DNA of 33,146 nucleotides from Bacteroidales bacterium (GTDB taxonomy: Bacteria > Bacteroidota > Bacteroidia > Bacteroidales > UBA932), in assembly GCA_017962025.1 (NCBI GenBank), contig JAGCWD010000059.1, positions 1 to 33,146 of the forward strand. The letters are read 5' to 3'. A model generated the notes under the pieces. The model was not told the origin of the DNA. It worked only from the letters and a program-made list of their open reading frames with translations, and ran no database searches. Below are positions 24,770 through 32,871 of the stretch, in pieces. Positions within the stretch are counted from its first letter, which is position 1. Every line of letters starts with the position of its first letter. Made by a program: the position numbers and the translations under genes.

Positions 24770-25932
24770 TCGCCGAATCGTAGTAAGGTTCCTTTAGCTG
24801 TCAGTATGTAGAAACTCCCGTCCGAGATTGCCGGGCATGCGAGTATGTCCTCGCCGGTGTCATATTCCCATTTGACCTCTCCGGAGTCCTTGTCAAGGAT
24901 CGAGACAATCCCGTTCTTGGTGCAGACAAGTATCTCATCGAGGCATTCGAGAGGGGAACTCTCTCCGGTGGGGCCTTTGAGCAGGGTTTCCCATTTGACA
25001 GAGCCGTTTTTTCTGGATACGCAGGTAATATGCCTGCCTCCCGAGAAGAAATAGACGTTATCCTTCCCGACGGCCGGCAGTCCGACAAACGAGCCTCCGT
25101 CCTCACCTTTTGCCCTGTGTATCTTCTCCATGGAAGATATTTTGCCACCAAAGAGAGTAATGTGGTAGATGCTGCCGCCATAGTCGCCGATGTACCCTTC
25201 CGGACCCCTGAAAACAGGAGAGGCGGGAAGGTAGGAGTCCAGCATCAGGGAATCGGTCTGGATCCCGGCACGGGTGTCAACAACCCTCAGCCACTGGTCG
25301 CAGCCTCCGAAACAGATATAGCCGTCCAGGACCGCCGCAGCCCCGTTGAGGTAATAGCCCGACTCGAACTTCGAGAGGACTTTGCCGTCGCTCTGTCGCA
25401 GAGTGTACATGAAGTTGTCATAACTTCCGAACACTATGGCTTCCTCACCTTCGAAGGCAGTTTCCATAGCCGGGGCAGATATCTGACCCTCGGCCGGGAA
25501 ATCCCAGATTATCTCCCTCCCTTTCAACCCTATCGCTATCATGTGTCCGTCGATGGTACCGAAGAATAGTGACGTGTCAATGATGAGGGGTGTGGCTTCA
25601 ATGAAAGTGCCCAGATCCTTTGAGAACACTTCCTGACCTTGCTCGTCGACCGCCCTTAAAAGCCCCCTGCGGCCGAGAGTGTAGACTATTCCGTCCTTTA
25701 TTACCGGCGAGGCTACTGTCCTCTGACCTGTCGTCGTGGACCAGAGAAGGTTCGGGGCGCTGGGAAGTTGTCGGGAGATGGAGCCGCTGAGGGAATTGTC
25801 GCCCCTGAAGACAGTCCAGTCGCCTATGGAGGATGATTCATCCGCCTCTCCTCTACCGGAGCATGCGTGGATAAAGATTCCAAGAAGCAGGGTGGCCACC
25901 AGGAAGTATACTATCTTAAGAGGCTTTCTCAT
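24766..25932 (-). CDS. PQQ-type beta-propeller lipoprotein
   Basis: 388-residue lipoprotein. The N-terminus MRKPLKIVYFLVATLLLGIFIHACSG has a lipobox-like IHAC, with Cys24 as the likely lipidated residue. The rest is made of propeller blades (VIKDGIVYTLGRRGLLRAVD, ALKGREIIWDF-like, GYICFGGCDQWLRVVDTRAG, EILVCTKNGIVSILDKDSGEVKWEYDTGE). FRGDNSLSGSISRQLPSAP near the start parallels FRGNNSIGQSSARSIPSSW in the membrane-anchored propeller at 29320, so the two are probably paralogues. An alternative start 12 bases upstream (25944) is possible. It sits between the redox genes and the ABC genes, with an ATGA overlap into the ATPase. Anchored in a membrane facing the periplasm or outside; ligand unknown. 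Confidence 0.88.
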   Translation of the reverse strand: MRKPLKIVYFLVATLLLGIFIHACSGRGEADESSSIGDWTVFRGDNSLSGSISRQLPSAPNLLWSTTTGQRTVASPVIKDGIVYTLGRRGLLRAVDEQGQEVFSKDLGTFIEATPLIIDTSLFFGTIDGHMIAIGLKGREIIWDFPAEGQISAPAMETAFEGEEAIVFGSYDNFMYTLRQSDGKVLSKFESGYYLNGAAAVLDGYICFGGCDQWLRVVDTRAGIQTDSLMLDSYLPASPVFRGPEGYIGDYGGSIYHITLFGGKISSMEKIHRAKGEDGGSFVGLPAVGKDNVYFFSGGRHITCVSRKNGSVKWETLLKGPTGESSPLECLDEILVCTKNGIVSILDKDSGEVKWEYDTGEDILACPAISDGSFYILTAKGTLLRFGE

Positions 25933-25947
25933 AATGTCTTCCATTGT

Positions 25948-26916
25948 TTAATGCTCCAGACTTAATGCACCTGTGGGGCAGAGGGAGGCGATGTCATCGC
26001 TGACATGGGAGTAGCTCTTCTCAGGGATGATGACCTGCATGGCGAAGCCTCGGCGCTTGAAGGTGAAACCATCCTCGGTGTTGTAGACGCAGAGTCCACA
26101 GCGGATGCATTTGGCTGGTTCGAAAATGAGCCTTCCGGTCAGTCGCTTCGCGGCTTTGAAGGGCTGGAGGGAGCTGACACCGAACCGCGGTGCCTTGATC
26201 TTGAGTTCTGTAGCTATCTCCCTGAGACGGCAGTCGTCCCGAGAGAGACAGGCGCAGTGAAGGCAGGCGGACTTGGTGGTGACGGTGCGCTTGAGATCGA
26301 TCTTCTCCTGGGGGGAGAAGACTCCTAGTCGTGAGTTGAAGGCGGAGTTGGAAGCTCTTTGTGTCGGCGGTAATAGTTCCGCCGTAGCGGTACTTGCTGC
26401 CTCAACAACTTCCTTTATGATTTCCCTAATTGCCACATGAGCGTCAACCGTGCCTCTGCGGCAGACTTTCTCGCAAGGAGCCTTGCAACCCTCGCAAGCT
26501 GACTTCGGATCAGGGAACGCGTAGAAGATGAGATCGGAAGCCGCTGCAAGGTCACCCTTATCGTACCTGTAGAGAATCTCTCCGACATCCAGGCCGGACG
26601 GGCAGACCATCGTACAAGGTGCCTCACAATCGGCCCTATGGTCGCTGAGCAGCAACTCGACCGCAAGTTTTCTTGTACTGATAACTTCGTCGCTTACAGT
26701 ATCTATTCTCATACCATCGGAAGGAAAAGTTGAGCAGGATGGAATCATTTGCCCACTATCTTCATCCTTCACCATGCAAACCATGCAGGAAGGCTTGTGT
26801 TCTGCCCTGGGGACGAAACACATCGACGGGACCTGGTTTCCTGACCGCCTGCAAATATCCAGAACAGTCTCGCCCTCACGAGGCGCTATCTCTTTTCCGT
26901 TTATGAATATCCTCAT
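25948..26916 (-). CDS. Iron-sulfur protein: 2Fe-2S ferredoxin domain + GltD-N-terminal-like domain + C-terminal 4Fe-4S
   Basis: 322-residue cytoplasmic electron-transfer subunit. (1) Residues 1-75: NuoG/HydA-type 2Fe-2S ferredoxin with Cys33, 44, 47, 61. (2) Residues about 90-170: DCEAPCTMVCPSGLDVGEIL followed by DPKSACEGCKAPCEKVCRRG and AIREI, closely following the [4Fe-4S] N-terminal domain of GltD/NfnB (cysteines 97, 101, 105, 141, 144, 148, 152). The FAD and NADPH domains that normally follow are absent. (3) Residues 215-322: CLHCACLSRDDC (218-229) and CIRCGLC (270-276), with a distant CPTGAL (313). The gene starts with an ATGA overlap on the NuoEF fusion, so it is most likely its partner, in the position of NuoG or HydA but without an H-cluster or molybdopterin domain. 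The exact partner and electron acceptor are unknown. Confidence 0.85.
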   Translation of the reverse strand: MRIFINGKEIAPREGETVLDICRRSGNQVPSMCFVPRAEHKPSCMVCMVKDEDSGQMIPSCSTFPSDGMRIDTVSDEVISTRKLAVELLLSDHRADCEAPCTMVCPSGLDVGEILYRYDKGDLAAASDLIFYAFPDPKSACEGCKAPCEKVCRRGTVDAHVAIREIIKEVVEAASTATAELLPPTQRASNSAFNSRLGVFSPQEKIDLKRTVTTKSACLHCACLSRDDCRLREIATELKIKAPRFGVSSLQPFKAAKRLTGRLIFEPAKCIRCGLCVYNTEDGFTFKRRGFAMQVIIPEKSYSHVSDDIASLCPTGALSLEH

Positions 26917-29315
26917 GGCTGTTTCGATGTGATAGTTTGCCTGATGGGCACTTTCTTGATGGCATCATACGAACACTCATCTATGCAAAGCCCGCACTTG
27001 GTGCATTTCGAAGTGTCTATCACGTGCTTTTCGTAAGGAGTGTATTCAATGGCCTCAGCCGGACAGGTCTTGGAGCATTTGGTGCATCCGACGCATTCGT
27101 CACAGATTTGGTAGACCACCATGTCCTTGCAGGTGCCGGTGCGGCACATACCATCAAGGTGCTCGAGATACTCGTCCTTGAAGAACCTGAGAGTCGACAG
27201 GACTGGGTTCGGGGCGGTCTTTCCTAGACCACAAAGGGCTGATTTGCTGATGCTTTCAGCAAGTTCGGCGAGATTGGCCAAGTCTTCTGCCCTGCCTTTG
27301 CCGACGCAGATCCGGTCTAGAATGTCGAGCATCCGCCGTATTCCCACACGGCAGAAAGTGCATTTGCCGCAGGACTCGCCGGAGGTGAAGGCGGTGAAGT
27401 ATCTTGCCACATCGACCATGCAACTGCACTCGGAGAGGACCACCAGTCCACCAGAACCCATTATCGCTCCCATGCCCTTAAGTGCCTCATAGTCAACAGG
27501 TGTGTCGCAGAGTGAGGCCGGGATACAGCCTCCCGAAGGGCCTCCGGTCTGGACAGCCTTGAGCGCCTCTCCGCCCTCGACTCCGCCCCCGATGTCATCG
27601 ATGATCTGCTTTAGGGTGGTTCCCATAGGGACCTCAATGAGTCCTCCGTGGTTGACCTTGCCGACCAAAGCGAAAACCTTTGTGCCCTTTGATGTCTCCG
27701 TGCCGATAGATGAATATTCATTTGCCCCGTTCCTGATAATGTACGGAACCTGGCTCAGGGTCTCGACATTGTTGATAAGGGTAGGATGGCCCCAGAGACC
27801 CTCCTGAGAAGGATAGGGCGGCCTCAAATCAGGGAAACCCCTCTTCCCCTCGATGGAGTTGACCAGGGCGGTCTCCTCTCCGCAGACGAAGGCTCCGGCC
27901 CCTTCGAAAACCTCGATGTCGAAGCTGAATCCGGATCCTGAGATGTCTTTTCCGAGATAACCCTTGTCCCTGTACATCTGAAGGGCCTTGCGGGTCCTGA
28001 TGACTGCTTGGGGATACTCGGCCCTGATGTAGAATATTCCATGGGAGGCCCCGACGGCATAGGCGGCTATGATCATCCCTTCAATGACCCGCATCTGGTA
28101 GGACTCCAGCAGGATGCGGTCCATGAATGCTCCGGGATCACCTTCGTCACCGTTGCAGATCACGTATTTTACCGGACTTTCCTCGGATGCGACCATCGCC
28201 CATTTGCGTCCGGAAGGGAAGCCTCCGCCTCCGCGTCCCCTGAGGCCACTGTCCAGAATCTGTCGCGTGACGGCCTCCGGAGTCATCCCGGAGAGGACCT
28301 TGCCAAGCGCCTCGAGTCCGCCGCAAGTGATATATTCATCCAAGTCTAGAGGTGCCATATGGCCGTAGCCCTCGGTCGATATCCTTTTCTGCGAGGTGAG
28401 GAAGTTGTTGATCGAACGGGTCCTTTCCACCGGCTCTTTCCACACATCGCTGTACCAGACCTTGTCATTCTGAAGATGGTCCAGACTCCTGAACAGGCGG
28501 TTGCGGAACCGTCTGAAAGTGGAACCTGTGTTGAAATGGTTGAGGAGGATCTCCTGGACATCCTCTACCTTGACATTGGGGTAACGGAATATGCTTCCGT
28601 CCCGCATGGCGACATCTATCATCGGCACCTGGTTGCAGGCTCCAACGCAACTTACCGGCTTGACCACCACATCGAGATCAAGGTCGTGGCAACATCTCTT
28701 TACTTCAGAATAGATGGCGGCGGTCCCGCTCGCCTGGCAGCAATTCTCCATCCCGAGCCTAATTTCCCCGAGGGGAGGCCGGTTCACATATTCCCGCTCC
28801 TTTTCCTTCCTGGCGGTTTCCTCTCGCTCGAACTCATCCAGTACCTCCCTGACCCTTCCAGGCTGAACGTGGCCGTAGATTCTCTGGTCGATCTGGACAG
28901 CCGGTGCCAGGGCGCAGCAGCCTAGGCAGCCCACATTCTCAATGGAATACCGTCCATCAGCGGTTGTCACCGTGTCGCCTTTCATGGACAGTTCTCTCCG
29001 GAAGGCATCATAGACATTGTCGGCGCCCTTGACATGGCAAGCGGTACCGTTGCAGACCTTGATCACATGCTTCCCGTAAGGGGCGAGACGGAACTGCGAA
29101 TAGAAAGTGGCGACACTTATCACCTGCGCCCTGTCGATGCCGGTGGTCTCATAGACTCTGTCAAGTACTTCTGAAGGCAGGTAGCTGAACTCATCCTGAA
29201 GTGCTTGCAGGAGCGGGATGATCCTGTCACGGGATTTCCCGACGCGGCCTATGATCGCGTCGGTCCTTTCGAGGATGGCCTCTCTCAGTTCTCTATCCTT
29301 GCAGTTTTCGCACAT
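26913..29315 (-). CDS. NuoE-HydB/NuoF fusion: NAD(P)H-oxidising flavin/Fe-S subunit
   Basis: 800-residue fusion of the HydC/NuoE and HydB/NuoF subunits of NADH dehydrogenases and bifurcating hydrogenases. Domains in order: NuoE-type [2Fe-2S] thioredoxin-like (1-165; Cys88, 93, 130, 134); a second thioredoxin-like [2Fe-2S] region as at the N-terminus of HydB (185-265; Cys193, 223, 227 and nearby Cys); NuoF FMN/NADH core with GLRGRGGGGFPSGRKW (358-372) and NGDEGDPGAFMDR (388-400); SLBB-like segment; 4Fe-4S site CGKCTFC (649-655) with Cys695; and two C-terminal 4Fe-4S ferredoxin motifs (CVGCTKCSKTCP at 741-752; CTKCGLCIDEC at 771-781). Start at ATG 29315 (MCENC), 4 bp after the preceding stop; a longer frame to 29369 overlaps that gene. 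The last two motifs mark it as HydB/HndC-like rather than plain NuoF, but no hydrogenase gene is present here. Confidence 0.92.
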   Translation of the reverse strand: MCENCKDRELREAILERTDAIIGRVGKSRDRIIPLLQALQDEFSYLPSEVLDRVYETTGIDRAQVISVATFYSQFRLAPYGKHVIKVCNGTACHVKGADNVYDAFRRELSMKGDTVTTADGRYSIENVGCLGCCALAPAVQIDQRIYGHVQPGRVREVLDEFEREETARKEKEREYVNRPPLGEIRLGMENCCQASGTAAIYSEVKRCCHDLDLDVVVKPVSCVGACNQVPMIDVAMRDGSIFRYPNVKVEDVQEILLNHFNTGSTFRRFRNRLFRSLDHLQNDKVWYSDVWKEPVERTRSINNFLTSQKRISTEGYGHMAPLDLDEYITCGGLEALGKVLSGMTPEAVTRQILDSGLRGRGGGGFPSGRKWAMVASEESPVKYVICNGDEGDPGAFMDRILLESYQMRVIEGMIIAAYAVGASHGIFYIRAEYPQAVIRTRKALQMYRDKGYLGKDISGSGFSFDIEVFEGAGAFVCGEETALVNSIEGKRGFPDLRPPYPSQEGLWGHPTLINNVETLSQVPYIIRNGANEYSSIGTETSKGTKVFALVGKVNHGGLIEVPMGTTLKQIIDDIGGGVEGGEALKAVQTGGPSGGCIPASLCDTPVDYEALKGMGAIMGSGGLVVLSECSCMVDVARYFTAFTSGESCGKCTFCRVGIRRMLDILDRICVGKGRAEDLANLAELAESISKSALCGLGKTAPNPVLSTLRFFKDEYLEHLDGMCRTGTCKDMVVYQICDECVGCTKCSKTCPAEAIEYTPYEKHVIDTSKCTKCGLCIDECSYDAIKKVPIRQTITSKQP

Positions 29316-29319
29316 ATTC

Positions 29320-31098
29320 CTATGATGTCTCTGAACTGACGCAATAGAGGCCCTTCTCTGAGCGGACAACCATCCTTCCGTCTGTGAATGCCGGTGTGGC
29401 GAAGGTGGCCTGGCCGGTTTCGACTTTGCTGACGAGGGTCAGTTTGCCGTTGTTGCTGAACATGTAAAGAGTTCCCTCGACCGAGAAAAGGAACACCTTG
29501 CCCTCGACTACGACGGGGGATGAATAGAACTGGCAGCCGAGATCCTGCTCTGCGACCAGTTCGCCGGTCTCGGCATTGTAGCAGGCGATAACTCCGTAGC
29601 TCGTTGCGACATAGACCCAGTCGCGGGTGGCGACGGGGGATGAGACTTCCGGAAGATATTCATTGCTTTCCCAGAGGAGGGTGCCGTCAGAACCGTTTAT
29701 CGCCACGAGACGGGCATATTCATTGGCCCCGAAGACGCGGCCGGTCGAGAAGGCTGGGCTGGATCCGACTTCACCGCTCATGCACTCCACCTTCCAGAGA
29801 AGATCCCCGTTGTCGGGGCTGTAGGCGGTGATGTTGGGGTTGCCCATCACGATGAGGTGGGGCTTGCGGTCGATGTAAGCGATTATAGGTGAGCTCCATG
29901 TGGCTTTCTCGCTCCTTTCCTTTGACCACTGTTGGTTGCCGTTGGACAGGTTGAGGGCGAAGATTCTGCCGCCTGAGTCGTTGTCGTACTGGATGATGAC
30001 CTCCGAGCCGTAGATGAGCAGGGATGAGGCGTAGCCATAGTGATTGTCCGGGACGCCCACATTCTTTGCCCATAGCTTGTTCCCATCCATGTCCGCGCAG
30101 ATGACATCGCCGGTGGCGAATATGGCGCAGACTTGCTTCCCGTTGGTCGCCACGGTCGAGGCGGCAAGCCCGGTGTCCTCGTTGACTCTGGGCATGGCAG
30201 AAGGCGAGCCTGGAATGCCACTGGCTGAGAGGGTCCATTTGCGTTCTCCAGTGAATATATCGTAGCAATAGAGCTCGCGTCCGGAGTCATCGGCTCCAGT
30301 AAGGAACACGTTCAAGCCGTTTATGACAGGGGAGTTGTAGCCCGGTTTCGGGATGGTGGCCTTCCAAGCTATGTTCTTGCCGGAGGTGAGGCTCCAGGAG
30401 GAGGGGATGCTTCGGGCGGAGGATTGGCCGATGGAGTTGTTGCCACGGAAGGCGTTGTGGGTGACTTTCGGCGGCTCAGGGGCGGCGATGGTGTCTGTCG
30501 GTGAGCTTGCAGGCCCTTCGACAGGCTCAGGGGCGGCAATGGTGTCGTTTGGTGAGTTTGCCGGCTCTTCGACAGGCTCTTCGACAGGCCCTTCGACAGG
30601 CTCAAGGGCAGCGATGGTGTCGGTTGGTGAGCTTGTCGAACCACCGCTGATGGATCTGGTGGAGAGGAAGGCGAGGAAAAGGGCGGCGGCCGTGAGGATA
30701 CCAAAGCCGGCAAGGATGTAGTCTCGCGATTTGGATTTCACAAGCCAGTCGTCTAGCGGGTCGAGATCCTTGTCAGGAATGCTTTTTACATCGTGGAAAT
30801 AGAGCCGCAGGCACAGGACCAGGACTCCCAACATCGCAAGCAGCAGGTATAATCCGGTCTTCAAGTGGCTCTCACTGACGAAAAAAGCCTTTCGAGAAAG
30901 GAGGTCGAGCTGGCGGATCTGTTCCTGGAGAGCCGGATTCTCAGCGTTAACATCGTTAAGACCCTTGAGAGTCTCGGCCACCTCGGTCTGGAGGGGAGTG
31001 GCCCTCCTTACCTGGAAGTAGTTGGCCGCCAGCATAATGGAGAGCGTGATGGCGAAGACCGTGGTGACTGCGGCGATATTCCTGTAATACTTTTTCAT
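29320..31098 (-). CDS. Membrane-anchored PQQ-type beta-propeller with repeat-derived linker
   Basis: 592-residue protein. Three hydrophobic segments (about 7-25, 81-101, 128-146) enclose a short coiled-coil-prone region (40-72, LKGLNDVNAENPALQEQIRQL). A low-complexity Pro/Glu/Thr linker (about 152-208) contains repeated DTIAALEPVEGP / DTIAAPEPVEGP units. The C-terminal part (from FRGNNSIGQSS at about 217) is a propeller with blades such as SPVINGLNVFLTGAD, YCYDIFTGERKWTLSAS, MDGNKLWAKNVG, ALNLSNGNQQWSKE, AINGSDGTLLWESNE and CYNAETGELVAEQDL. The propeller is presumably on the periplasmic side. It overlaps the NapH-like gene by 4 bp (ATGA) and lies 4 bp before the NuoEF fusion, so it sits between membrane relay and soluble dehydrogenase genes. 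A coupling or sensing role is inference. Confidence 0.87.
   Translation of the reverse strand: MKKYYRNIAAVTTVFAITLSIMLAANYFQVRRATPLQTEVAETLKGLNDVNAENPALQEQIRQLDLLSRKAFFVSESHLKTGLYLLLAMLGVLVLCLRLYFHDVKSIPDKDLDPLDDWLVKSKSRDYILAGFGILTAAALFLAFLSTRSISGGSTSSPTDTIAALEPVEGPVEEPVEEPANSPNDTIAAPEPVEGPASSPTDTIAAPEPPKVTHNAFRGNNSIGQSSARSIPSSWSLTSGKNIAWKATIPKPGYNSPVINGLNVFLTGADDSGRELYCYDIFTGERKWTLSASGIPGSPSAMPRVNEDTGLAASTVATNGKQVCAIFATGDVICADMDGNKLWAKNVGVPDNHYGYASSLLIYGSEVIIQYDNDSGGRIFALNLSNGNQQWSKERSEKATWSSPIIAYIDRKPHLIVMGNPNITAYSPDNGDLLWKVECMSGEVGSSPAFSTGRVFGANEYARLVAINGSDGTLLWESNEYLPEVSSPVATRDWVYVATSYGVIACYNAETGELVAEQDLGCQFYSSPVVVEGKVFLFSVEGTLYMFSNNGKLTLVSKVETGQATFATPAFTDGRMVVRSEKGLYCVSSETS
30471..30650. 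repeat. Palindromic element expanded into tandem repeats in the propeller gene
   Basis: Inverted arms TTCGACAGGCTCA (30592-30604) and TGAGCTTGTCGAA (30628-30640) pair at 12 of 13 positions. The first arm is repeated again at 30517-30529. A 12-base unit TTCGACAGGCTC or a one-base variant occurs three times head to tail at 30568-30603. A larger unit of about 50 bases, containing GATGGTGTC and GGTGAGCTTG, recurs about three times. All repeats keep the reading frame and encode the acidic Pro-rich linker. Confidence 0.8.
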
Positions 31099-32300
31099 TT
31101 CTGCGGGCAGTAATCAAAACATTTGGCGCAGGCGACGCACCGTCCGTAGTCTATCTCATATTCCTTGCGACCTCTCTTGAGTGACATTTCCAGGAGTTTC
31201 AGCCCGATGACAAGGCCTATGAGGATTCCAGCCAGTGTGGAATAAAAGCGGAACTTGCTCACTACAAGGTTTCTTGAAGTTTCCAGTTCGGCCAGGTTGC
31301 GTCCCTGGCTATAGAATGCCTCGACCTCCGGTTCCATCGTATCCTGCGGTCCTGCCTCATAGGCTGTGACCATTTCATGGAGTCTGACTTCACTGTTCGC
31401 CCTGGCGAGGTCTGGGGCGATCCATCGCATCATCAAAGCGCAGGCGACCATCAGGAGAGGAAGCGCCACCATGTAGGCGACAACCCGGCGGACACCTTCC
31501 GCCGGAGTCTCGCCTGTCTTGTTGCCGTAGGGTGCCTTGATGGCGTCGACAGGGCAGGAATCATGGCAGAGATCGCAGCAGATGCATCTTTTGGGTGTTA
31601 TCCTGACCTTGAAGATGGAGGCTCTCGAGACGAGATCCAAAATCGCACCGTAGGGGCAGAGAAAGCGGCAGAATGGCCTTCCTGTGAATATGCTCATGAG
31701 GAGCAGGACTATCCCGAACCCGATCACACCGATGTCTCCTCCGAGGCGGAATATTCCGATGAAAGGGTCAAACTTGCAGATCAGGAACCGGGTCCTGGTC
31801 ATGGCGTAGATCAGAGTGAAGGCGAGGTAAATCCAGGGAATCACGCTGAGGGCTCCGGCCACCGGCCTGGAGATCCTGAAGTTCTTGACATTCACAAGGT
31901 CCTGAAGGGCCCCGAAAGGGCAGACACCGGCGCAGAACACCCTGCCGAACAGGAAGGCAAACACAATCGGGATGATGAAGAACAGGAACACCGCCAAAGA
32001 GAGGCTGTAGGATGGGTCGACAAAGGCCAGGGCGACATTCTGGATGGATCCGATGCTGCACACGCAACCGCCCCTGAAAAAGCCGAAATAGCCCACGGAG
32101 ACTACCGAGACCGCTAAGATCGGCATCCGCATCCGCTTGCGGAAGGCGGCCCAGGTAACAATCCCGAGAAGAATCAGGAGCACCGTCACATCTATAATGT
32201 CCCAGAGCATCTCGTTAGGTACGGCATAGGAATATTCGGGATACAGGTAGCCGGACTCGAAGTCTGGACGTGGGAAACGGTTGACTAACAATCTGCTCAT
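31095..32300 (-). CDS. Membrane polyferredoxin (NapH/NosR/CcoG-like)
   Basis: 401-residue inner-membrane protein with about seven hydrophobic segments (near 34-52, 60-76, 97-118, 147-167, 185-205, 269-290, 353-370). It has the paired FCxxxCP motifs typical of NapH and NosR: FCAGVCPFGALQ (about 121-132) and FCRFLCPYGAI, plus GGCVCSIGSIQN near 77. One classical 4Fe-4S motif follows, CICCDLCHDSCPVDAI, and a second one ends the protein (CVACAKCFDYCPQK). Family members carry electrons between quinol or cytoplasmic donors and periplasmic partners. The start codon is 1 bp from the stop of the NapG-like gene, reproducing a NapG-NapH pair. NosR's N-terminal FMN domain is absent. No nitrate or nitrous oxide reductase is present, so the physiological partner is unknown. 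Confidence 0.87.
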   Translation of the reverse strand: MSRLLVNRFPRPDFESGYLYPEYSYAVPNEMLWDIIDVTVLLILLGIVTWAAFRKRMRMPILAVSVVSVGYFGFFRGGCVCSIGSIQNVALAFVDPSYSLSLAVFLFFIIPIVFAFLFGRVFCAGVCPFGALQDLVNVKNFRISRPVAGALSVIPWIYLAFTLIYAMTRTRFLICKFDPFIGIFRLGGDIGVIGFGIVLLLMSIFTGRPFCRFLCPYGAILDLVSRASIFKVRITPKRCICCDLCHDSCPVDAIKAPYGNKTGETPAEGVRRVVAYMVALPLLMVACALMMRWIAPDLARANSEVRLHEMVTAYEAGPQDTMEPEVEAFYSQGRNLAELETSRNLVVSKFRFYSTLAGILIGLVIGLKLLEMSLKRGRKEYEIDYGRCVACAKCFDYCPQK

Positions 32301-32301
32301 T

Positions 32302-32871
32302 CTATGCCTGGTCCTTGAATTTGTAAGCGTCCTCGTATGAGACCCTGTGGATTGCCCCGGAAGGGCATACCTTGGCGATCGAACATTCGTTGCATCCGAG
32401 GCAGAGTTCCTGGCGTATCTGCAGGAACAGCGAGCCGTTACCGAAAGAGGAACAGCCTTTCACGCACTTCCCGCAGCCATTGCAGAGCGCTTCGTCAATC
32501 GTGTATTCGAAATAAGGCTCCTCGACGAATTTGCGGGCGATCGCTCCCGTGGGGCAGAGCATGTTCTCGGCCGCGGTGTTGAGTTCTTTGGCGTTGGTGC
32601 GGTAATAGCCCCCGCATAGGTCGCAGTAGCCGCAAACCTTGTTGGCGTGCATGCACCTGACCGCAGAGACAGGCATGACGCAACTTGTCTGGCACCTACC
32701 GCATTGGATGCATTTCTCATGGTCGATCTGCCAATAGAGGTCGGCCTTCCCCTCGCTTTTGACATTGGCGGCGCTCCTGGCTCCGACGGCCACTATACCG
32801 CCCCCGGCCAGGACTTTTCCGAGTCTTCTGAAAAACTCCCTTCTCTTGATCGGGTTGCCGTTATCGCTCAT
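32302..32871 (-). CDS. Tat-signal polyferredoxin (NapG-like)
   Basis: 189-residue iron-sulfur protein with a twin-arginine-type N-terminus KRREFFRRLGKVLAGGGIVAVGA (residues 9-31), suggesting export in a folded state or signal-anchoring with the clusters on the periplasmic side. Cysteines occur as CIQCGRCQTSC (54-64), Cys73, CGYCDLC (80-86), CPTGAI (106), CNGCGKCVKGC (130-140) and CLGCNECSIAKVCPSGAI (157-174). This is enough for about four [4Fe-4S] clusters, as in NapG. The start overlaps the upstream stop (ATGA), and the NapH-like gene begins 1 bp after it. By analogy it would pass electrons to or from a periplasmic partner; the adjacent propeller proteins are candidates, but that is inference. 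Confidence 0.88.
   Translation of the reverse strand: MSDNGNPIKRREFFRRLGKVLAGGGIVAVGARSAANVKSEGKADLYWQIDHEKCIQCGRCQTSCVMPVSAVRCMHANKVCGYCDLCGGYYRTNAKELNTAAENMLCPTGAIARKFVEEPYFEYTIDEALCNGCGKCVKGCSSFGNGSLFLQIRQELCLGCNECSIAKVCPSGAIHRVSYEDAYKFKDQA

Noticed and set aside
30471..30650. CRISPR-like array
   Set aside because: The repeats are short, contiguous, lack unique spacers and lie in frame inside a coding sequence.
31377..32117. 246-codon plus-strand open frame opposite the NapH-like gene
   Set aside because: Composition (Asp/Glu/His/Gly rich) is that of an antisense shadow, and the minus-strand protein has convincing Fe-S and membrane motifs.
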